Below, in pieces: positions 1-8,846 of a DNA stretch of 63,858 nucleotides (position 1 is its first letter; the number at the start of each line of letters is the position of its first letter). Source of the stretch: Chloroflexota bacterium (lineage in GTDB: Bacteria > Chloroflexota > Anaerolineae > Promineifilales > Promineifilaceae). The notes beneath the pieces are model-generated. The model was given only the letters and a program-made list of their open reading frames with translations. It was not told the DNA's origin and ran no database searches. The position numbers and the translations under genes are program-made. The DNA lies in NCBI GenBank assembly GCA_017993775.1, contig JAGOMA010000031.1:1-63858 (forward strand). The letters run 5' to 3'.

Positions 1-1073
1 TAGCGTTCCAGGGGCATTTCTTTGCTGTAACCCATGCCGCCATGAATTTGAATGGCCTGGGTGGTCACCCACATGGCCGATTCGCTGGCGAAGAGTTTGG
101 CCATGCTGGCTTCCATGGAATAACGGCCGTTCGTCGCCAGCGCCTGTTTCTTGGCCAGACACGCCTGGTAAATCAGCAGGCGGGAAGCATCGACCTTGCA
201 TTTCATGTCCGCCAATTTTTGCTGGATCATCTGGAACTGGCCGATTTTTTGGCCAAACGCCTCGCGCTCTTTGGCGTAGACGATGCTGGCCTCTAAGGCC
301 GCCTCGGCTAGACCCAGCGCCTGCGACGCGATGCCGATGCGCCCGGCGTCCAGCACGGTCATGGCAATTTTGAAGCCTTCGCCTTCTTTGCCCAGGCGGT
401 TTTCCACCGGGCATTCATAGTTGTCGAAGATGATTTCGCTGGTGGCGCTGGCGCGGATGCCCAGCTTGGGTTCGGTTTTGCCGCGCAAGAAGCCCGGCTT
501 GTCGGTTTCGATGATGAAGGCGGTGACGCCTTTGTGCTGTAGTTCCGGCTGGGTCATGGTGAAGAGGACGATGTAGTCGGCGTATGGCGCGGAGGTGACC
601 CAGGATTTACGGCCGTTTATCACATAATGCGTCCCTGCTTCATTTAACACCGCGCGGCTGGCCATCGTGCCAGCGTCGCTGCCGCTCATCGGCTCTGTCA
701 GACTATACGCGCCGATCTTTTCGCCGCTGGCGATGGGCACAACATATTTTTGCTTTTGCGCTTCCGTGCCAAATTTGAGCAAACCGTGGCAGTAAAGCGA
801 ATTATTCACCGACATCACCGTGCCGTGGCTGGCGTCGACCTTACAAATCTCCGTCAGGGCCATCGAATAGGCCAGCGTGTCCATGCCGGCGCCGCCATAT
901 TCCTCCGGCACTTCAATGCCCATAAAGCCCAGCTGGCCCATTTTGCGTACGGTGTCGATGGGGAATTCTCCGGTTTGGTCGTGGTGTTCAGCGATGGGAG
1001 CGATCTCGTTGCGGGCAAAATCGCGGGCCGCCTGCTGAATCATTTTGTGTTCTTCGGTAATAAAATCAAACAT
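1..1073 (-). CDS. Acyl-CoA dehydrogenase, short-chain type (C-terminus cut off by window edge)
   Basis: This FAD flavoenzyme would catalyse alpha,beta-dehydrogenation of a short acyl-CoA in fatty-acid or branched amino-acid breakdown, passing electrons to ETF. Reading down from the ATG at 1073 gives MFDFITEEHKMIQQAARDFA, the usual N-terminal helix, then YSLTEPMSGSDAG and WVTSAPYADY, the FAD/substrate motifs of the family. The visible end reads GGMGYSKEMPLER. Its Glu aligns with the catalytic base of butyryl-CoA dehydrogenase, so the active site is complete. About 357 residues are visible of the usual 380. An AAGGAG lies about 10 bases before the ATG. The exact substrate cannot be told from the sequence. 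Confidence 0.93.
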   Translation of the reverse strand, partial: MFDFITEEHKMIQQAARDFARNEIAPIAEHHDQTGEFPIDTVRKMGQLGFMGIEVPEEYGGAGMDTLAYSMALTEICKVDASHGTVMSVNNSLYCHGLLKFGTEAQKQKYVVPIASGEKIGAYSLTEPMSGSDAGTMASRAVLNEAGTHYVINGRKSWVTSAPYADYIVLFTMTQPELQHKGVTAFIIETDKPGFLRGKTEPKLGIRASATSEIIFDNYECPVENRLGKEGEGFKIAMTVLDAGRIGIASQALGLAEAALEASIVYAKEREAFGQKIGQFQMIQQKLADMKCKVDASRLLIYQACLAKKQALATNGRYSMEASMAKLFASESAMWVTTQAIQIHGGMGYSKEMPLER

Positions 1074-1129
1074 GGCGTGAGTTCTCCTTGTCTTGGCGGG
1101 CAACGGCCGTGTATGGCGACCTTGTTCCG

Positions 1130-1864
1130 CTATGGGTTGCGGGATTGTAGATAGGTTAAGAAAATCTCGAATTCTCTGAGCGGCAATTCCAGCCCTTCTT
1201 GCCAGCGGCGTTGTTCCGCCAGCCAGAAACGGCCGTCCTTGCTGTTCAAAATATGCGTTGGGATACTCTGTGGGCGGCTGGGTGGTTGAAACCGGTTAGA
1301 CAACGTGTTGCCATACACCTCAACCGGATTGATTTTGTTAAACCGGATCGGTTTGGCTTGCGGCGTTAAATGCGCCGCCGCTTTATCAGGCGATGCGTAG
1401 GTGTACACGATCAGGCGGCTGTCGTCTTGCTGCATCTGGCAGGCCAGACACAGCCAGTTGTCGGGAACCCGTCGCTCTTGCCCGCCCCGTTTGTACCCCT
1501 TCAGCCCAAAATGCCAGCCGATCAGGTCGATGTTGCCAGCCCACTGAAAATTTAAGGGATCCAATTCCGGCTGATTGACTTGCAGATTTGTTTCGGTAAG
1601 CAGCAGATTGTAACCGCTGGGCCACATTTGTTTGAGCCATTTTTCCGCGCCCCAGGCTACGGCTAAAGCCAGCGGCGCCGAAAATAAACAGGAGATGCTC
1701 AGAGCGAAGCTGGGTAAATCGCCAGGGGCCAGGCGGAGGAGGGCACGTAAGAGAAAAAAGAAGCCGATATAAGCCGCCGCAAGCAGAACCACAACCACAA
1801 ATTGCAGTCGGGGGTGTTCCTGTTCGGCGTGCAAAATGAGGGGAGATGGGGTTGAGGAAGCCAT
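1130..1864 (-). CDS. Hypothetical membrane protein, two predicted transmembrane helices
   Basis: I do not recognise this 244-residue protein. It has two hydrophobic helices near residues 22-42 and 52-72, then a soluble C-terminal part of about 165 residues with no cysteine cluster or clear catalytic motif. The helices-then-soluble layout resembles small bacterial PH-like membrane proteins, but that is a guess. No good ribosome-binding site precedes the ATG at 1864. It is divergent from priA across about 106 bases, so the two may share a promoter region. Confidence 0.6.
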   Translation of the reverse strand: MASSTPSPLILHAEQEHPRLQFVVVVLLAAAYIGFFFLLRALLRLAPGDLPSFALSISCLFSAPLALAVAWGAEKWLKQMWPSGYNLLLTETNLQVNQPELDPLNFQWAGNIDLIGWHFGLKGYKRGGQERRVPDNWLCLACQMQQDDSRLIVYTYASPDKAAAHLTPQAKPIRFNKINPVEVYGNTLSNRFQPPSRPQSIPTHILNSKDGRFWLAEQRRWQEGLELPLREFEIFLTYLQSRNP

Positions 1865-1970
1865 AAACCGAATTTTAGCATCAGGGCCTGGCTTTGCCTA
1901 TGTTGGAAATTGGGGAAGCGACTAACGGCCGTTCATCCCTTCCCCCTCTGCCTATGATACAATCACCGGC

Positions 1971-4727
1971 ATGTATGCCGTTTTAGTCATCAACATCGAG
2001 GCGCAGCTCGAAGGCACGTTTCATTACAGCGTGCCGCGCGATCTGGCCGCGCAGCTGCGTATCGGTCATCTGGTGGAGGTGGAATTTGGCCGCCGCCTGG
2101 CGCAGGGCATTGTCATCGCCTTCGAGGACACCGCGCCGGTAGAAGAAACCAAACCAGTGATTGCCCTGATCGATCCGGAGCCTGTTGTCTGGCCCTGGCA
2201 AATCGCCCTGGCACAATGGCTCAGTCAGGAATATCTGACCCCGCTCAACGGCTGTCTGCGGCTGATGCTGCCGCCTGGCCTGACCCGTTTAGCGGATAAT
2301 GTGTTTGATGTAAATCCCTACTGGGACGGCAACGGCCGTCTCACCGACCTTCAGCGACAAATCATCGACCTGCTGCGCCAGAAGGGCGACCTGCGCGGCC
2401 GCCAAATTCAGCGCGCACTGCCTAAAACAGAGTGGAAAACGGCCGTCACCCAACTGGCCAACCGCAAAATCTTGCGCAAAGCCACCGTGTTAGACCCGCC
2501 CCGCGTGCGCCCCAAAGAAATCCGCACCGCCGAACTTATCGCCGGACCCAAACGAGTAGAAGCCGCCTTGCGCCAGCTTGGCCGCCCCAGTAAACAGGCC
2601 GACGTGCTTTTCTATTTGGCCGAACTAGACGACCCGCTGCCGGAGGAAACGGCCGTGCTGGCCGCCACCGACGCTTCTGCCGACCATCTGCAAGCCCTGG
2701 CCAAAGCCGATCTTGTTACGATTTCCGATCTTGGATTTGGGATTTCGGGCGGGGAATCGCTGAAATCTATCAGTCTGGCTGTTCCGCCGCGCCAGGCGCT
2801 GGCTCAGGCTTTGCGGCTGCGCGGCGCGGAGAAGTATTATCGCATCATCACCATGTTGGCGGCGGCGGCCCAGGCAACGGCCGTCAGCGATATTTACGCC
2901 GCTACCGGGGCCAATCTCAAGCACCTGAAAAAGCTGGTCAAGCTGGACCTTATCCGGTTTGGCGCGGAAGAAGTGTGGCGCGACCCCCTGGCCGATCGTG
3001 ATTTTATCCCCGCCGACGCGCCCCAGCTCACGCTGGATCAGGCGCGCATTTGGGGTCGCGTCAAAGTGGCAATGATTGCAGCGGAAGATGAAGCCCCCAC
3101 GCCTTTCCTGCTGCATGGCGTCACGGGCAGCGGCAAAACCGAAATCTACATGCGGGCCATCGACTATGCGTTGGCGCAGGGCCAGCAGGCAATTGTGTTG
3201 GTGCCGGAAATTGCCTTAACGCCGCAAACGGTGCGCCGGTTTGCCGCCCGTTTCCCCGGCCGGGTGGCCGTGCTGCACAGTCTTCTCAGCGATGGCGAGC
3301 GCTACGATACCTGGCGGCGGGCGCGGCAGGGCTTGTTCGATATTGTCGTTGGGCCGCGCAGCGCCTTGTTTACGCCGCTGCCCAACATTGGCGTGATTGT
3401 GGTCGACGAGGAGCATGATCCCAGCTACAAACAGACGCCGCCGGTGCCGCCGCCGTATTACCACGCCCGGGAAACGGCCGTTCACCTGGGCGACATCCTC
3501 CGCGCGGCAGTCATCATGGGCAGCGCCACCCCTGATCTGGTTACCTACCACCGGGCGCAGGGCGGGCGCTATCGCCTGCTGGAACTGCCCAAACGGGTAA
3601 TGGGCCACCGCCAGCGCGTCCAAAGCCAGGCCGAACGGCTGCACCAAATTGCCCGCTACGTTCAGGCGGGCGAAGACCCAGACGATGCCCTGACCATTCC
3701 CCTGCCGCCCATCCAGGTGGTTGATTTGCGCCAGGAACTGCGGGCGGGGAATCGTTCGATTTTTAGCCGGGCGTTGGAAACGGCCGTAACCGAAACATTA
3801 GATCGCGGCGAGCAGGCCATTCTCTTCCTCAATCGGCGCGGCACGGCCACTTTTGTGATCTGCCGCGACTGCGGCTACATCGCCCGCTGCGCCCGCTGCG
3901 ACATGCCTCTGACATTCCATCGACCGAACGCCGCGCTGGTTTGCCACCACTGCGGCCGTCAGGAACCGCAGCCCACCGAGTGCCCGGTCTGCGCGTCCAG
4001 GCGTATTCGCTATTTTGGCCTGGGCACGGAGCAGGTGGAGGAGCAGGTGCAGCAGCGCTGGCCGGCCGCGCGCATCACCCGCTGGGACCGGGACACCACG
4101 GCCGGGCGCGACGCCCACGAGCAGCTTCTGGCCGGTTTTATCAACCAGGAAGCAGATATTTTGGTGGGCACACAAATGATCGCCAAAGGGCTGGATTTGC
4201 CGCTGGTGACGCTGGTGGGGGTGATTTCGGCGGATGTATCTTTGGGGCTGCCGGATTATCGCACCGGCGAGCGGGCGTTTCAGGTTTTGGCGCAGGTGGC
4301 CGGGCGCGCGGGGCGCGGTCTGCTGGGCGGGCGCGTGATCATCCAGACCTATCAGCCGGAGCATTACGCCATTCAGGCGGCGGCGGAGCATGATTATGCC
4401 AGCTTTTATCTGGAGGAAATTCGCTTTCGCACGCAGCACAGCCTGCCGCCGTTTCGTCGTCTGGCGAAATTGGTGCTTGTAGACCCGATCAACGAGCGCG
4501 GCAAGCGGCAGGCTGAGGAGCTGGCGAAAGGGCTGCGCCGCCATGCGCGGGAGCTGGCTCTGGGAGCGACGGAGATTTTGGGGCCGGTGCCGCCGTTTTT
4601 TAGCCGGGTAGACGGCCGTTACCGCTGGCAGCTCATCGTCCGTTCCCCCAATCCCAACCGCTTGTTGGTCGATTTCCCCGTCCCGGCCAACTGGTACGTG
4701 GACATCGACCCAGAAAGCACACTTTAG
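1971..4727 (+). CDS. priA: Primosomal protein N' (replication restart helicase PriA)
   Basis: PriA is a 3'-5' superfamily 2 helicase that recognises stalled replication forks and reloads the replisome. The Walker A motif GVTGSGKTE lies near residue 384, DEEH near 479 and GSATPD just after it. The cysteine-rich zinc region (CRDCGYIARCARC, CHHC, CPVC) begins near residue 631. Motif QVAGRAGRG and a C-terminal PriA domain follow. At 918 residues it is longer than the 732 of E. coli. The extra length is a winged-helix-like region between residues about 115 and 330, as is common in this phylum as far as I recall. There is no Shine-Dalgarno. A TACAAT box ends 7 bases before the ATG, suggesting a leaderless message. 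Confidence 0.96.
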   Translation: MYAVLVINIEAQLEGTFHYSVPRDLAAQLRIGHLVEVEFGRRLAQGIVIAFEDTAPVEETKPVIALIDPEPVVWPWQIALAQWLSQEYLTPLNGCLRLMLPPGLTRLADNVFDVNPYWDGNGRLTDLQRQIIDLLRQKGDLRGRQIQRALPKTEWKTAVTQLANRKILRKATVLDPPRVRPKEIRTAELIAGPKRVEAALRQLGRPSKQADVLFYLAELDDPLPEETAVLAATDASADHLQALAKADLVTISDLGFGISGGESLKSISLAVPPRQALAQALRLRGAEKYYRIITMLAAAAQATAVSDIYAATGANLKHLKKLVKLDLIRFGAEEVWRDPLADRDFIPADAPQLTLDQARIWGRVKVAMIAAEDEAPTPFLLHGVTGSGKTEIYMRAIDYALAQGQQAIVLVPEIALTPQTVRRFAARFPGRVAVLHSLLSDGERYDTWRRARQGLFDIVVGPRSALFTPLPNIGVIVVDEEHDPSYKQTPPVPPPYYHARETAVHLGDILRAAVIMGSATPDLVTYHRAQGGRYRLLELPKRVMGHRQRVQSQAERLHQIARYVQAGEDPDDALTIPLPPIQVVDLRQELRAGNRSIFSRALETAVTETLDRGEQAILFLNRRGTATFVICRDCGYIARCARCDMPLTFHRPNAALVCHHCGRQEPQPTECPVCASRRIRYFGLGTEQVEEQVQQRWPAARITRWDRDTTAGRDAHEQLLAGFINQEADILVGTQMIAKGLDLPLVTLVGVISADVSLGLPDYRTGERAFQVLAQVAGRAGRGLLGGRVIIQTYQPEHYAIQAAAEHDYASFYLEEIRFRTQHSLPPFRRLAKLVLVDPINERGKRQAEELAKGLRRHARELALGATEILGPVPPFFSRVDGRYRWQLIVRSPNPNRLLVDFPVPANWYVDIDPESTL

Positions 4728-4730
4728 TTG

Positions 4731-5519
4731 TTATGTAAATAAATCTCGCTTGGTGAAGCGCGCCGTAGCAAAGCGTTGGATGATTTTTGCGTTGGTCAGC
4801 CAGTTGATGCGGGCGCCGGATTTGTCGTTGGCCAGCACTTTTTCCGCCAGCCAGGGGGTGACGGTTTCTACTTTGTCGGCCAGGGTGTTGAAGATTTTTT
4901 TGGCGTCCTCTAATCCCTGGGGATCATCTTTGTATTGGCCGGTGATAAATTCGGTGATGACCATGCCCGGGCTGAGGGTGCTGACTTTAACCGGCGTTTT
5001 GGCCGTTTCCTGCGTCAGGGAGTTGGACAAAAAGCGCACGGCCGATTTGGTGCTGCCATAGATGCTGAGTCCGGGGCGGGTACGGCCGTCGCTGCCAAAG
5101 CCTTCCATGTTGTACACATGCCCGAACCCTTGCGCCATCATGCCGCGAATGGCTACCTGCGAGCCGAAAATCAGTCCCTTTAAGTCGATGTCGACCACCT
5201 GATTGATCAGTTCTTCCGGCAGTTCCCAAACCATCATCATTGGGTGGCCGATGCCGGCGTTGTTGATCCAGATGTCTACCCGGCCAAAGCGGGCCACGGC
5301 CGTTTCCCACAACGCCTGATGATCTGGCAACCGGGTCACATTGCCGGACTGCCCGGCCAATCTGTCCGGGCCATGTTTTTGGCTGAGGGTGGCGATGGCT
5401 TTTTCAACGCTGGCGGGGGAACGGCCGTTAACCACCACCTGACATCCCCGCGCTAAAAACTCGTCGGTCAATCCATAGCCGATACCGCGTGTACTACCTG
5501 TAATAACGATTGTTTTCAT
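4731..5519 (-). CDS. Short-chain dehydrogenase/reductase, NYC1/NOL-like subgroup
   Basis: A 262-residue NAD(P)-dependent oxidoreductase with Rossmann motif TGSTRGIG at residues 8-15, NNAG near 86-89 and the YGSTK catalytic Tyr/Lys at 154/158. The stretch HVYNMEGFGSDGR, followed by YGSTKSAV and LSPGMVITE, resembles the chlorophyll(ide) b reductases NYC1/NOL more than generic members. I choose the ATG at 5519, which has GGTGA 6-7 bases upstream, over an in-frame TTG at 5534. The gene is convergent with priA: their stop codons are 3 bases apart, with no room for a separate terminator. The true substrate is unknown, and no photosynthesis genes are nearby. Confidence 0.9.
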   Translation of the reverse strand: MKTIVITGSTRGIGYGLTDEFLARGCQVVVNGRSPASVEKAIATLSQKHGPDRLAGQSGNVTRLPDHQALWETAVARFGRVDIWINNAGIGHPMMMVWELPEELINQVVDIDLKGLIFGSQVAIRGMMAQGFGHVYNMEGFGSDGRTRPGLSIYGSTKSAVRFLSNSLTQETAKTPVKVSTLSPGMVITEFITGQYKDDPQGLEDAKKIFNTLADKVETVTPWLAEKVLANDKSGARINWLTNAKIIQRFATARFTKRDLFT

Positions 5520-5599
5520 GTGTGTTTTCACCAATTTAGGTATCTATAAAAACCCGAAGGGTTTTGCCAACTGGTAATTCCAATGGCTCTAGAACTATA

Positions 5600-5663
5600 C
5601 AAGACCCCAAGGGTTTGCCCCTGAGAATTTGGATTATTTGGGTATCAAACCCTTGGGGTCTTG
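5600..5663. repeat. Dispersed inverted repeat, AAGGGTTTG family copy A
   Basis: A perfect 18-base inverted repeat pairs CAAGACCCCAAGGGTTTG (5600-5617) with its complement at 5646-5663. The loop contains GAGAATTTGGATTA. The loop and arms closely match the copy immediately upstream of miaB at 45467-45568. The rest of 5520-5940 has no gene. Around 5790-5890 it holds short GC-rich inverted motifs (GCGCTGGAGCGCC, ACCCGGCG, GCCGGGCG) that look like a second, degenerate palindromic repeat. Confidence 0.8.
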
Positions 5664-5940
5664 TCTTACGACTGCGTAAATGCTGCCAATTCAGACAGGA
5701 TGAAGCGTGGTTTTACCTGATGGACATCTTGTTGGCAACTGGTTTGGCCGTTGGTTGGGTAAGCGCAGGTTCGATTTTTGGCGCCCCCCGCCTGGCGCTG
5801 GAGCGCCGGGCTACAAAACGACGCCCTGTGAACCGGGCTGAAAAACCAAGAGCCGGATTTACCCGGCGTTGTTGTTTTGCCGGGCGTTGACGCCCTGGCA
5901 AAAAGGGGGTCTTTGGCTACCCTGGCCGTTGGGCATGGGA

Positions 5941-6453
5941 TTAAAAGGTGAACCGCGTGGCTGTGTGGGGAAAATCGTGTTCGTGCCAGGCGAAACCGGC
6001 TGTCGGGCGCAGGGCGAAGGTTGGTTCCGCGCCTTCTGCGGCGCTGGCGCTCATATCCAGGTCGTATTTACGGCCGTAAATCGCATAAATCTCCCGCAGC
6101 AGTTCCCGGTCGCCAATTTCTTCCACGATGCCTTCTAGCACAACCACGTCGTCGCCGCTTTCCAGGTGGATGCTGACGGCCGGATTATGGGCCAGATTGC
6201 GCCCCTTCACACTGGCGCGACCAGTGCCAAAGTAGAATGTTTCGTGGTGCCATAAACCCCAAATGGGCGCGGCGTGCGGACGGCCGTCTGGCCGTGTGGT
6301 GCTGATCCAATAATTGCGGGCGGCGGCCATGCGCTGGCTGACGTATTCCCAGGACAGCAGGCCGTCTGGTGATTCCAGCAGGCCATAACCGGGCATATTC
6401 GGGCGGGAGGAAACCGGCGCGGGCGGTTGGGACATTGGATTGGGATGGTTCAT
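5941..6453 (-). CDS. Pyridoxamine 5'-phosphate oxidase-fold flavin/F420-dependent oxidoreductase
   Basis: A 170-residue split-barrel protein. The core runs WISTTRPDGRPHAAPIWGLW, then FYFGTG and KGRNLAHNPAVSIHLESGDD, typical of the PNPOx-like group that binds FMN, F420 or haem and reduces small substrates. The ATG at 6453 is chosen because GGAGG sits 6 bases upstream. The longer in-frame reading to 6525 has a low-complexity N-terminus. The cofactor cannot be assigned from sequence alone. It stands alone between a repeat-rich spacer and the WS/DGAT gene. Confidence 0.85.
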   Translation of the reverse strand: MNHPNPMSQPPAPVSSRPNMPGYGLLESPDGLLSWEYVSQRMAAARNYWISTTRPDGRPHAAPIWGLWHHETFYFGTGRASVKGRNLAHNPAVSIHLESGDDVVVLEGIVEEIGDRELLREIYAIYGRKYDLDMSASAAEGAEPTFALRPTAGFAWHEHDFPHTATRFTF

Positions 6454-6567
6454 GCGTGCCTCCAAAAAGGGTGAAGTCCGTAGGGCAGGTACGGCCGTTT
6501 CCATCCTACCGCCCAATCCTGACACCTTTTGTCAGGAATCCGCTGCTGGACTCTACTTTCCCGGTGG

Positions 6568-7962
6568 TTAGAGATTGGCGATGCGCTCTTGCAAAGCGAC
6601 AAATTCCTGTCCGAAAGCGCCTACCAGGTCGTCGGGGTCGGGGATGAGGTTGGCGTCGCTGATGATGCCCAGCGTGACGCCGCCGTTGTAGCTGAGAATG
6701 CTGCTGCTGACGCCCAGTCGGCCGCTCAACGGTCCCCAGACCATCACCTGTTGCAGTTTGACGCTGGTCAGATACAGGGCGTGCTGTGGTCCTGGCACGT
6801 TGGTCACAATCGCGGAGCAGCTTTTGCTGAATAGTTCAATCAACCGGCTGGCCAGATCGCCGGGCGCGTAGCCAATGAGCGACATGGACGTGAGCATGAT
6901 GGTGGCTTCGGGCGATTGTTTGAGCGCGGCCATGCGTTCTTTGAGAATTTGCAGGCGTTCCCACGGGTCGGCGGTGTGGATGGGCAGCGAGAGGATGACA
7001 TTGCCAAAGTGGTTGCCCAGATTGGCGGATTCGGCTAACGGCCGTAAGGCCACCGGCACCATCACCCGAATTTCCAGGCTGTCTACCGGCTCGCCGTGCG
7101 AGGCCAGGTAATGGCGCAGCGTGCCGGTGAACGCAGTCAGCAGCACATCGTTGACCGTTGCGCCGCTGCTTTTGCCCACCAATTTGACGATAGACAGGGG
7201 AATAGGCGGCGACCAGGCCACCTGTTTGGCGACGCCTAATTTGCCGCGCAGCACGGTGTCGGCGTCTGGTCCCAGGCGCAGCAGCCGCGCGGAGGCAAAG
7301 GCCAGGGAACTGGCCGTTTTGGCGGCGTCGACGGCTTTGCCGGGGTGGGTGAGGAGATCGACGCTTTGGGAAACGGCCGTGCCCGTCAGTTTGCGCGTGG
7401 TGTGCAGGGCGGCAGCGGCCGGCTGCAAAAACAGGCTCAGAAACGAGTCGTCGGCTGCTTCCGGTTCCGGCTCCACCCAAACAGCGTCCGGCTGCTCGTC
7501 CAACACGGAGAGCAGCACGTAAATCAGCGCCAGCCCGTCGGCAATGGCGTGGTGGATGCGCACCACGACGGCGCAGCCCGGCCCATTGACGCCTTCGACG
7601 AGGTGGATTTGCCACAGAGGTTTGCTCATGTCCAGCGGCGTGCTGGCCAAGTCGCCGAGCAGGTTTTGCAGGGCGGTCTGGTCGGCGGGGGCAGGCAAGG
7701 CCAGATTGTGGATGTGGGCGTTGATGTCGAAGTGGGGGTCTTCTTCCCATTGCAGATGGCGCAGCGGTCGTCGGCTTTTTTTCAGGCGCTGGCGAAAGCG
7801 ATCAAAAGACAGCAGGCGGGCGGCGAGGGCCGTTTTGACGGCCGTAGCCTCCAATGGCTGATCAAACAGCAAAACGCCAACCACAAACATGAGGTTGGTG
7901 GGGTCTTCCATGTGCACCCAGATGGCGTCGGCGGTGGAGAGAGTTTCGGTTTTTGCGGGCAT
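6568..7962 (-). CDS. WS/DGAT family acyltransferase (wax ester synthase / diacylglycerol acyltransferase)
   Basis: This 464-residue enzyme would transfer acyl groups from acyl-CoA to long-chain alcohols or diacylglycerol, making storage wax esters or triacylglycerol. The catalytic HHAIADG motif (HHxxxDG) is at residues 137-143. The N-terminus MPAKTETLSTADAIWVHMED and the C-terminal NVPGPQ region are also typical of the family. An AAGGA ribosome-binding site lies about 8 bases before the ATG, and the window's signature octamer ACGGCCGT fills exactly the space between the two. Lipid storage would fit the acyl-CoA dehydrogenase nearby, but no operon is evident. Confidence 0.93.
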   Translation of the reverse strand: MPAKTETLSTADAIWVHMEDPTNLMFVVGVLLFDQPLEATAVKTALAARLLSFDRFRQRLKKSRRPLRHLQWEEDPHFDINAHIHNLALPAPADQTALQNLLGDLASTPLDMSKPLWQIHLVEGVNGPGCAVVVRIHHAIADGLALIYVLLSVLDEQPDAVWVEPEPEAADDSFLSLFLQPAAAALHTTRKLTGTAVSQSVDLLTHPGKAVDAAKTASSLAFASARLLRLGPDADTVLRGKLGVAKQVAWSPPIPLSIVKLVGKSSGATVNDVLLTAFTGTLRHYLASHGEPVDSLEIRVMVPVALRPLAESANLGNHFGNVILSLPIHTADPWERLQILKERMAALKQSPEATIMLTSMSLIGYAPGDLASRLIELFSKSCSAIVTNVPGPQHALYLTSVKLQQVMVWGPLSGRLGVSSSILSYNGGVTLGIISDANLIPDPDDLVGAFGQEFVALQERIANL

Positions 7963-7998
7963 ACGGCCGTTCCTTTTTGCCGGTGGGAAGTGCGCAAA

Positions 7999-8796
7999 TT
8001 ATGGCTGGCTGGCTACCTGCGGCCGGTATTTTAGGGTGACTGGGTTTTCTTCACCCAGGGCGGCAAAGGTAGCCTCGATAATGTCGATGATATAGCTTTG
8101 GTCAACGTCCTGACCCAAAGCCAGGGCGGTCGTCATCTGCTGCAGGGCCTGGTCGGGCTGCCATTTGCGGTAAGCCTGGGCTGCGTTTTGGTAAGCCTCG
8201 TCCAGCGCGTCCAGGCCGGTCAGGGCGTCGCCGTCGTCCATGTCGAACATAAATCGGGCCAGCGGCAGCAGGGCAGCAGCTGGCGCGGCCTCGTCGCATT
8301 CGGGGAAATGAGCCAGCAGAACAAACGCTTCAAACCCGCGCCCTTTTTTAAGGTGCTGCGTGGCTTGTTTCAGCCGCTGCGCCGGGCTGCTGCTGCCGAC
8401 GAGTTTGGGTGTTGGCGGTTCGGCCGATTCCACCTTGCTGATGAAATTTTTCACCAGCGGACCGGGCCGCGCGCCGACAAATTCATCCACGACCTGGCCG
8501 TTGCGAAAGGCTTTGACGTTGGGGATGCTGCGGATGCCAAACTGCACGGCCGTGCGCTGGTTGGCTTCGGTGTCTAATTTGGCCAGGACAAAGGTGCTGT
8601 CGGGGTTTTCGGCCAGGCTTTCTAAAACGGGGCCTAATTGGCGGCACGGTCCGCACCAGGCGGCCCAAAAATCGACCAGCACAACGGTTTTATAAGACCG
8701 TTGGATAACTTGCTGCTTAAATGTGCTGTCGGACACGTCGATAATGGCGGCTCGTTTCGGCCGTTTGTCTTTTTTGAGGAAATTAAACCAGCTCAT
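7999..8796 (-). CDS. Thioredoxin-domain protein with TPR-like C-terminus (YbbN/CnoX type)
   Basis: A 265-residue cytosolic protein. The thioredoxin fold spans residues about 18-125 with an intact WCGPC active site at 47-51 and a cis-proline loop (RSIPN). The C-terminal 120 residues are helical and alanine-rich, like the tetratricopeptide tail of YbbN/CnoX, which acts as a redox-linked holdase for chaperonin clients. E. coli CnoX lacks the full CxxC. Here both cysteines are present, so disulfide reductase activity is plausible. GGGAG lies upstream of the ATG at 8796. Confidence 0.9.
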   Translation of the reverse strand: MSWFNFLKKDKRPKRAAIIDVSDSTFKQQVIQRSYKTVVLVDFWAAWCGPCRQLGPVLESLAENPDSTFVLAKLDTEANQRTAVQFGIRSIPNVKAFRNGQVVDEFVGARPGPLVKNFISKVESAEPPTPKLVGSSSPAQRLKQATQHLKKGRGFEAFVLLAHFPECDEAAPAAALLPLARFMFDMDDGDALTGLDALDEAYQNAAQAYRKWQPDQALQQMTTALALGQDVDQSYIIDIIEATFAALGEENPVTLKYRPQVASQP

Positions 8797-8846
8797 GTTG
8801 TTTGCTCCCTGTGTTGATTGTTACACCGTCAGTTTACCACAAATGC

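Noticed and set aside
3798..4544. Open frame of 248 codons on the - strand in priA
   Set aside because: It is antisense to the PriA zinc and helicase motifs.
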